A DNA stretch of 64,000 nucleotides, from positions 69,011-133,010 of the forward strand of contig QLIY01000023.1 in the NCBI GenBank assembly GCA_003260075.1, read 5' to 3'. A program made the translations under genes and the position numbers. The stretch comes from Phallusia mammillata (taxonomy: Eukaryota; Chordata; Ascidiacea; Phlebobranchia; Ascidiidae). Below the pieces are notes generated by a model. It was not told the origin of the DNA and did not search any database. It saw only the letters and a program-made list of their open reading frames with translations. Of this stretch, positions 52,876-61,800 are shown piece by piece; position 1 is the first letter of the stretch, and every line of letters starts with the position of its first letter.

Positions 52876-55800
52876 TAATAAACCGCTGGTTATGTAAGGG
52901 ACCTTGGAAAGCTAGAGAGTAATTGGAAATGGTTGTGACGTCACAATTCACTGAACGTGCTCGGGAGAGCAACGAGCATCAACGTGAGATACTCGGTGCT
53001 CGAACAAACAGAATATTTGCAGTTTTGGCCCATCCCTAGTTATTTCCACGACAAAGACTTTCACCTTTTAGAGGTTTAAGAACTATAACCTTGTGCGGGC
53101 AAACATTTTTGTTTGGGCAGCTTGTCAAACTGTCAACTCACACATAAAACTTGTGTTATCCTGGACGACTTTCACCGCCCCATACACCTACAAGCAACTT
53201 TTACATTCCTAACGCCACATAAAAAAGTACAAAAAAACTTTACCAGTGGCTGCGAATTCCATCATTCCAGCAGCTCCACCGCTCGCAGACAAAACTGCGG
53301 CTCTTTCTTCACGACGTAAAAGATCCTGTGATGATCTCAACATGTGTGTGCCACAGCGCCGTCTGGCGAAAGAAAGATCTTTGAGCGAAGTTTCGAGTTT
53401 GGAGATTTCGTGGCGAGCGCTGAAGGAAACTCCTTGAGCCATTGCATCTGGTCCTGTAACGTTTTTTATGAAAATATTTTGTTAGACCGAAGGTTGGTTA
53501 AAAGAAATCTCCTAAACGTTAAAGACTAGAGTTTCCAATCGGTCAGGAATTTCGATAACTTGAGGGTTCCAAAAACAGAAAATTTCTTTAATTTGAACAT
53601 GTGGTTTAAAAATACACACTTTAGCTCTGGAAATATGACCTGTGAAGTTGATAAAATACACAGCTATGTACTTTATGTACCTTTACGCTTTTCTATTGCT
53701 CAACCATGACACGTGAAAATGTTTAGGCAAACGACAAAGTGAAGCATTGAGAGTGCAATAAACTTGATCAAATTGCAATCACAGAGAGACAAACTTAATT
53801 AAAACAAATGATCATTCCCCCAAAATTGCTAATGAAGAGTAATATATTTCTTGTGATCTTGGTAAATACCCTTCTAACAGAGGGCAAGAATTTGCAGTGC
53901 AACTATGTAGCATAAAATATTACGTACTTGTATAATCTAAAGTGAATTTGTTAATGCATATTATGCCGAACGATAAAACAAAATGGAGTCAAATGTCTCT
54001 TGAATTCAATGTCATGTTTACTACATGCAACCACTCCTCAAAACAACCTAAAAAATTCTTCCCCACCTGATACTGCATCTCTCAGCTCCCGAAGAGCATC
54101 CAGAGCACGGACTTCGCAAGCCAACACACTTGCATCCAGGAACGCCTGGTATCCTCCGGCGGATGGGAGGACGCTCTCTTCATCCCGGTGGCTTGGATCC
54201 AACAAAATCCTGCAGGAACTCACACGGACTCCTCGTCCTCCCAGAGGCTCCACAAATGTGTCACCGGGGACGATTGGAACCTGCATTCGCGAGTTAACGG
54301 CGTCTGGAGGCGTCATGGTTCCGCCGACCTGCAAATGTGGAAATTGTTAGCTTGGATGATATTGTAGAGGCTAGGTTACTTAGATTGAAGTTGCTTTGGC
54401 TTGCTGACTGAGTTTAGACATGTTTGCTACATAGAATATTGGTGCTTGACGGTAAGGCTTTGCTGCAGGAAAAATTGCTTTAAATAACATTTAAAAGTTT
54501 TGTCCGGACTTGGGGTTAAATTGAATGCATTTCAATAAACCTTGAATATTAGGCATAAAATTAAGGGTTAGTTCAATACGTATGCGCCGTTTTTAGCGCG
54601 TATATGAAGTTTAACATTCATTATCAAACATTTCTTGGAAAACTAAAACAAAAGATATTTTAACATTATTCTTTTGTTTAAGGTGTGGGTACATAGTTTA
54701 AAAAATGAAAATACTTTGATACATACAAAATTCATTGGTTTAAATAATATGAAAGCGTAACAATAAATTAGTTAATGAAGTTTCACACTATTTCTTTACC
54801 CTCGGAACAAACAACAAAAGATCACAAACAAAATACAGACCGGTACAACTTTTCCTTTGTTGTTGATTGCGACGCCAAGAATAGGAACAGGTCGTTCAGT
54901 GTCAGGTTCAAGCATCATTGATCCAAGTTCAATAGCAGTTGGTAGTTTGGTGACTGGACTCTTATAAGAACCACCTGCGTGCAAGAACCATTGCATTATG
55001 CATGTTTGTTTTCCGTTAAATAACCGCGAATTTCTTTGGACTAAACATAAGGGCCTCGTAAAAGAGATAGATCCAGGCGAGATTAATCGAGTTGGAATTT
55101 GATTCTTACTCATGAACGATTTCCAAAAGATAACATGGTTAAATATGTTCAATAGCAACTTTTCCAATAAAAGGTATGGCAAGCTTATCGCTCTATTTGC
55201 CTGTATGCGTTACAACAAGCTTAAAATGAAGAAACTTTTTTGCGTTGATGGGATAGCTGCCTGTGCATTATTACTGTCCGTGTTTATGGTCTCTAGGCCA
55301 AAGAGTAAAATGACAAATAGATATTGCTCAAGAACAGTTGTCCCCAAACTCCTTTGTTCCATGGCCCAAAATCTTGATCAAACTCGGTATGCAGCTCATA
55401 CCATGCAGCCATATTTTGAAAATCTACCACGAGCGAGCATAACAGCATGTTTATCTTACAATACCACGAACAATACCTCAAATAACTCTGTGGCCTACTG
55501 AAATTATTTTAGGGCCTTAAGTTTGAAAATCAGTGCCCAACACTTACCAAGTGGATGAACAGCGCCTGTGACAGGGTGAATAGTCATTGCGCAAATCGGA
55601 ACAGTGAGACCGGTGGTCGGGTCAAACATAGGGGCACCGAAACGAAGATCGGCACGGCGTTCCAGGGTCTGAAGGTTAGCGTTAACTGGCGCTCCTGTGC
55701 GGGGGTCGGTTGGGTAAGGTAAGTAAGGAATCAGAGGTTCGTCGGTTTTCGAAACCTCGCCCGTTGCGCAGTCAGCCGTGACGACGACACGTGACGTAAT

Positions 55801-58800
55801 TGGGTCGTAGCTGAGGTTGCCCTGAAGGGGAAGTACCAGACCTGAAAAATAAGAAAATTATGTAAGAAAATGTGTTGGGACGACAAAGTGGTGGTAGACG
55901 CAAAAAACAGTTAATTAGCACAATAATTTCTGAATTTCATGATTATTTGTTCCATACGGCAAAGAAAACGCTTTAAAACGCGTTGTACAGCACAAAGAAA
56001 GTCTTTTTTACTGACCTGTTTGTGGATGTACAAAGTGGTCGCTAGAGCGAATTGGCATCACGTGACCATTGGCCAGTAGCATTTCGGTTCCAGGGTTGGG
56101 AATAGCCAATCCGGTGGTCGGATCCATTTTGCATAAGTCCGTCGCTTTCAGTGAACCGTCGTTGGCGAAAACATCTTCCCGCCCGAGAGGCGTCTTGGTT
56201 CCTAATCACACAAAAATACCTCGATTTTCACCTTCAACAACACATGAAAGGTAGAACCTAAACTTTTGTGCATCGTGTTATACGAATGATAGGGGGAAAC
56301 TGTACAAGTTGACGCCTTGCAGTTTGCAAAGCAGGATAGTGACAACACTCTTTTTGAGAACTACCTATAAAAGCCAAATAAAAAATCAGACTTGAGAACC
56401 ACATTGAGACGATTTTAAGCAAAAGGCTGATTTGGGGCAACCGCGTTCCAGGCAAAATAGTAGGGGTCTTTATTATTTCAATATTTTTTTAAATCAAGTA
56501 TTTTTACACATATCGGGTCCGCGATCGTTAGTCCCAAGCTCATTGTGATAATTTTTTTTTCGTGACAGCCATATATAAGTAGTTACCCGGGTAAACAAGG
56601 TTGGCTCCGGTTCCAGATCCCACTACACCCCACGTTCCAAGTCTTCTACATTCATTGTTCACAGTAGCCGACATTTTGTTGATGAGAGCTCCGACTCTAC
56701 CGGCGATTTCAACTTGAATTTCTTCCACTGTCATAAGTCCTGCAAACCAAACACATAAAATGTATGTGCTTTTTAAACATCATTCCAAATATCTAGAGTT
56801 GTTGTCTTGCAGAGAATTGTGACGACTTTCTCTAAAAAGTGTCTTTATGGTCTGCTCAAGCCTGTATAAAGGTTAACAACTTTGCCATGCAAACAAACAC
56901 CTTTTAAAAAAATACATTAAAAAAATTGACATAATTCAATTTTCTACAATCAATGTACAACTAGTCTGTTGCTACACAACACATTAGAAGCCCAGTCAAA
57001 GGGAAAAACCAAGTATTAATATATATATATATATATATTTATTTATTTAATATACCGTCTTTTAGGGAAACGAGTGCTTTGTCCAGTAGTCTCTGAGCAG
57101 CCTTGAACGAGGCGGTGAATACCACGTGGTGACGCTGCCGTTCAATCGCGTCTTCTCCCACGATTAATCGTTGTTGTTGCAGCACAGTCTGAAGAAACGA
57201 ATATAATGTTCAATTTATACACAAAGCACAGAAGTTTAAAACAAAAAAAATGGCATTTTGCAAACTGTAAAAACTATAGCGTTAGGCTTAAACGGCCAAA
57301 GACGTATTTAAATACGGCTTGTAGAAATCCCCGCGGTCGGTAAATGTTCGGAATTATGGATTCAAGCAGTCTCTAATCACCAAATATACACAGTATGTGT
57401 TTTTAGTATCAGTTTTTGTAATCGTTAGTTTAAGACACGAATTAACTCCTTGCAATTTAAAGGACAATATACCGAAAACTTTTCGCCGAGGAGTCTTCGT
57501 CTTTCTAACTCAATATCCAGCTCTTCTTTCTTCCTCTCATACTCCGCAAGCTCCTCCTCCGTTGCCAAGGACGCTCTGCCCTTGAGATTCAATTTTGCAG
57601 CCCAAAGGTCTATAAAAAAACGAATAAAGCCTTTGCCGTATAGCTTCGGAAAACGGCTTGATTCGGAAAAAACGCCTCTAATAAGCCAGGATTATAATAT
57701 TTTTGTTAGCATAAACGTATAGGCACCTTTGAGTGATTGAGTTTGCTGGGCAACCTTCTGGTAAAGTGCTTTCACTTCTTCCTTTTGCATTCCGATGGTT
57801 GAAGTCACTCCTTGCGATTGTTTAGTCAGAATGTTGTAAAACTCTTGACTGCTGAACGACTCCAAATCAACCTGCGTTAAAAAAATGCAAAGTATACGAA
57901 TATTGCGATTCTTGTATAAAAACTTCGCGTGCCATCAAAATGTTGCTAATAGCCTAAGTTCACATATATGATGTATTTCAGCTTCTAATAATCTTGCCCC
58001 CAAATTTTAGGATTTAGGTTTCAAAGAATCCATTTGGACTTCAATTTATAGAGGTCATATCAAATCCTGAATACTTACGAGGGTTTGGTTATGACAAAGT
58101 TGTATATTAACCAACAATCTTTTTGCGAAATGTTCAAGTAAAAAATTCTGTCTTGGTCAAGTCTTATTTTAATGTTATTTCGCCCAGCATGTATTTCTTT
58201 TGCATAGTGGCTACAGTATCACAACCCGTGCTCAGTTTTACACCAAAATACAAATTCTAAACTGCTTTACCTGTCTCTCGTAATCCCAGAATTCGTCTCT
58301 AGCAGTGACCGAGTCAGTTTCAGCCGCAACTGCAACTTCTCCATCAGCCACCATTCGACCCTGGGCATCCATGTTGCGATGAAACTTCTTCACTGAATGA
58401 ACTGTCGACCCCTAAGCACAAGATCGTCAATTAGTGCTGATAGTGAATAGGCAAGCAGAATAGCTTAAAAAATTGAAATGGTAACTTCAAAATGATGAAC
58501 GCTTTTAAACAGACGTATTGGTACCTCAAGCGATTTACCCAGTATTTAGGCTTAAAGGTGGTGTTACAACAGAAATTTCAAACGTTTATGATGATATTGA
58601 CAACAAAAAAGTAGCAAGTAACTTGTTTTGCAATTATAACCGTTTACGTACAGTCTGTCCATTTTACTACAGTATGAATAATTCACCCCGATACAAATAT
58701 TTTAAATCGTTAAACAAACTAAGAAATATGCTGAAGTAGAAAAATGAGCAATAATTGAAACAATGCTAAATAATGTTGAACAGCAACAATTAGGCTATAC

Positions 58801-61800
58801 ACGCTTCACATGCAATGGGGGGGGGGAGATACAAATATTTTAAATCGTTAAACATAATAAGAAATATGCTGAAGTAAAAAAATGAGCAATAATTGAAACA
58901 ATGCTGAATAATGTTGAACAGCAACAATTAGGCTATACACGCTTCACATGCAATATTCTATCTCAAACAGCAAAAGCATGATTTCAAGTCAGAACCAACA
59001 TATGTCACAAAAACAGAATCTAACCTTGGACGAATAATCGTCAAACGAGAAAGATTTAGCCAAGACGCGGTAATAGGGAATCAAATACAACATCTTGCTC
59101 CATCCGTACTTCTTAAAGAGCATGAGTGCCACAATAAGGATAATGACCACCAGAAGAGCTGCTGCGATCAGGAGTCCGATGAGAAGCCAGTCAGGTTCCA
59201 GGAGAATGTCAGAACGGAGTGCGAATCCGCTCTGCACCATAGCACGTGGAGTTTGTGCGAAGAATGGACCAACTTCGGTACAGGTTCCACCCGCTTCCAT
59301 CACTGGTGGTTACAAAATGTATATGAGAGTTTATTGAGTGATTTTGTGGTAGTGTGTAGAAAGTGATAGGTCATTTCTTTGGAGTATTCTCTTTTATTAT
59401 ATCGTTATTAAAAATAACACTTCAGGGCTGATTCCCGTTATGAATTTAAATTCATCTTAACTAATGAAAAATAAAGGCTTATTGCTAAACAGAGAAAACT
59501 TCGTTGGCATAACTACAGTTGAAGTTAACGTACGCTTTTGATATCTTAAGGTTCACAAGACATAGCGCATAACTACTAGCTATACCAGGAACATAAATGC
59601 ATTAAATTAGGCGTAGAACGTTGACAGTTCACCGCGGAAGGCAAAGAATATGACAATGATTTTAATAACGTTTCACGCTAAAGGCAATTTCGTTCTTATT
59701 AGGGCTACTAAGAATAACAGTTTTATAGTACGTTTTATAGTACGATTACGATCTACGAGTTCTTATCCTTCATGAAACATAAAGTGACAGACATAACACA
59801 GTCAACAATTTTTGAGTGTAAAAAATCAACGCTGTACACAAATCGTGTCGTTCAGACAGACTGACCTCGCACATAGAATTTCTTCAAATTGTTGGTGTTG
59901 TGCATGAAACTGTAAGCACCAGGCTCTGTAAATTTATAAATAAACAGGGAGGCTTGTGTGTTGATCAGAGACTGATCCTCACTAAGTGTACGAAATCCTC
60001 CATAGTCAAAGTTCTCGTTCGTGTTGTAAAGGTTAGTGACGTCGTACATCGGGTAGTTCAGGTTGTCCACTCTGTTGGAGAATAATTTCATTAATTTTGA
60101 CTGTAGAAACGCATGGGGCTGTTACGTGACAAGTAAACCGGAGACTATGCACACTGTTTCAACTTATAAGGTTTCATCAGTGCAGTTGGTGACAAGACAT
60201 TGGCCGTATTGGCTAGTGTAACCACATTATGGCACTCCAGTATGTTGCGAGTAACATACTGAAAAGCCATGCCTCGCCAAATCTGCTCGATGGTACAACT
60301 GGAAATACACCATTGTGGAATTTTAACCAATTTGAGACGCAGATTAATGTACAACATGTTTATCTATATTTAGTAGTTTCCAATCTGGTGTCTGTACAAA
60401 AGGCCCTTTATTACAAAAATATATATATTACACACCACTAATGCAAATTAGGTATAAAATAAATTCTGGTGTTTAATTATTTCGGCTTGTTGTCTCATTC
60501 ATATTTCAAGAATATTAGAATTAAACAAACAAAAAAGTTCTGAAATGGTACCTAGGAATCACTAGACTTCATAAATTTGTAAAAGAAATGTGTAACTAAA
60601 CAAAAGTTTGTTAACCACTGGTATAATTTATAAGGAACTGGAGCCTTTTTGTGGCGTCCTAACTAAGTTTATGCTACAATTTCTGCAAAAGTCTACAGGA
60701 AGGCAAACTGGACAGAAAAATGTTTATCATTAGGAATTTAAAGGTTGGTGGCATGACATAAGAACCAAAAGGGACACTTTAATTCACACTTTTCAATCAA
60801 ATCAAACCCCTCAATTTAAGGTAAACTTACGTAAAACTCATGAGATCTCCGAGAGCCAGGCAGATTACAGGATTCAGAATACCACTGTTGTTGCTAGGGG
60901 TAACGGCCATCAACTTTCGACCTTGATGATGACCTTCAATGTTGTAGTTCTGCTTGTATCGGGATGCTGCATATTGGCCACCGACACTGCGACGTCGACG
61001 ACTGGTTGTGGTTGTGTTCTGAATTTCAAAAGGTTATGTTAGTTATTATTTTCCACAACATTTTTATAGCGACAGGACGCAGTTTCGTTCAGCACTTGTA
61101 CTGACGATGGCAACGGCGAAAAACACACACCAACGGCGAAAATTTCAATTCCTGCACCAGCACAATTCCCTAATAATTCTCGCATAAAAGAATCAAAAAG
61201 CTCTATCAAATGAATACAATAATCTAGATAATTGTAAAATTATCGACAGCAATACGTCACAAGTAAGATAAACCATGACGTCACGGTTCGATTTGAAACA
61301 TGACGTCATAAGGGCCAATAGGTTAAGTTTGGCACATGACGTCACAAAGTCTAACCCGTTTCATTTGAAAAATGACGTCACAAGGAACAACTGGTTCAAT
61401 TTGAAACGTGACGTCAGTTCAACAAGTTTTATTTTATGTAAGATATTTCTGACACCTTCAAAAAGTCTTGGCACTGTACCTGTGAATTTGCATCGAGTTC
61501 TTGCGTCAATGTGTCAGGGTTGGGACTGTACCTTCCCACAAAACCGGCTTCTGACGATTCGATCGTGTATATGGGCTGACTGGTTGATGTACCCGAAGTA
61601 CATTGGTCAGGAAAGATTGCGTTCCGGGAGTTTATGATGTTGGATAAATCCGAAGTCGGGTAGTCAACGGTCGAACCGTCGGCGTATGTTACACTGGTAA
61701 ATTATAGTTTTTGTTTAAGAGTCTGTTTTTTTCTTTAGCGTTTCAATGGGTAATAAAACCATTACAGTGGTAAACCTACATACGGTCTGGACAAAAGTAA

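Noticed and set aside
54000-54350. 116-codon plus-strand frame
   Set aside because: Antisense of the coding exon 54067-54328, whose splice phases fit its neighbours.
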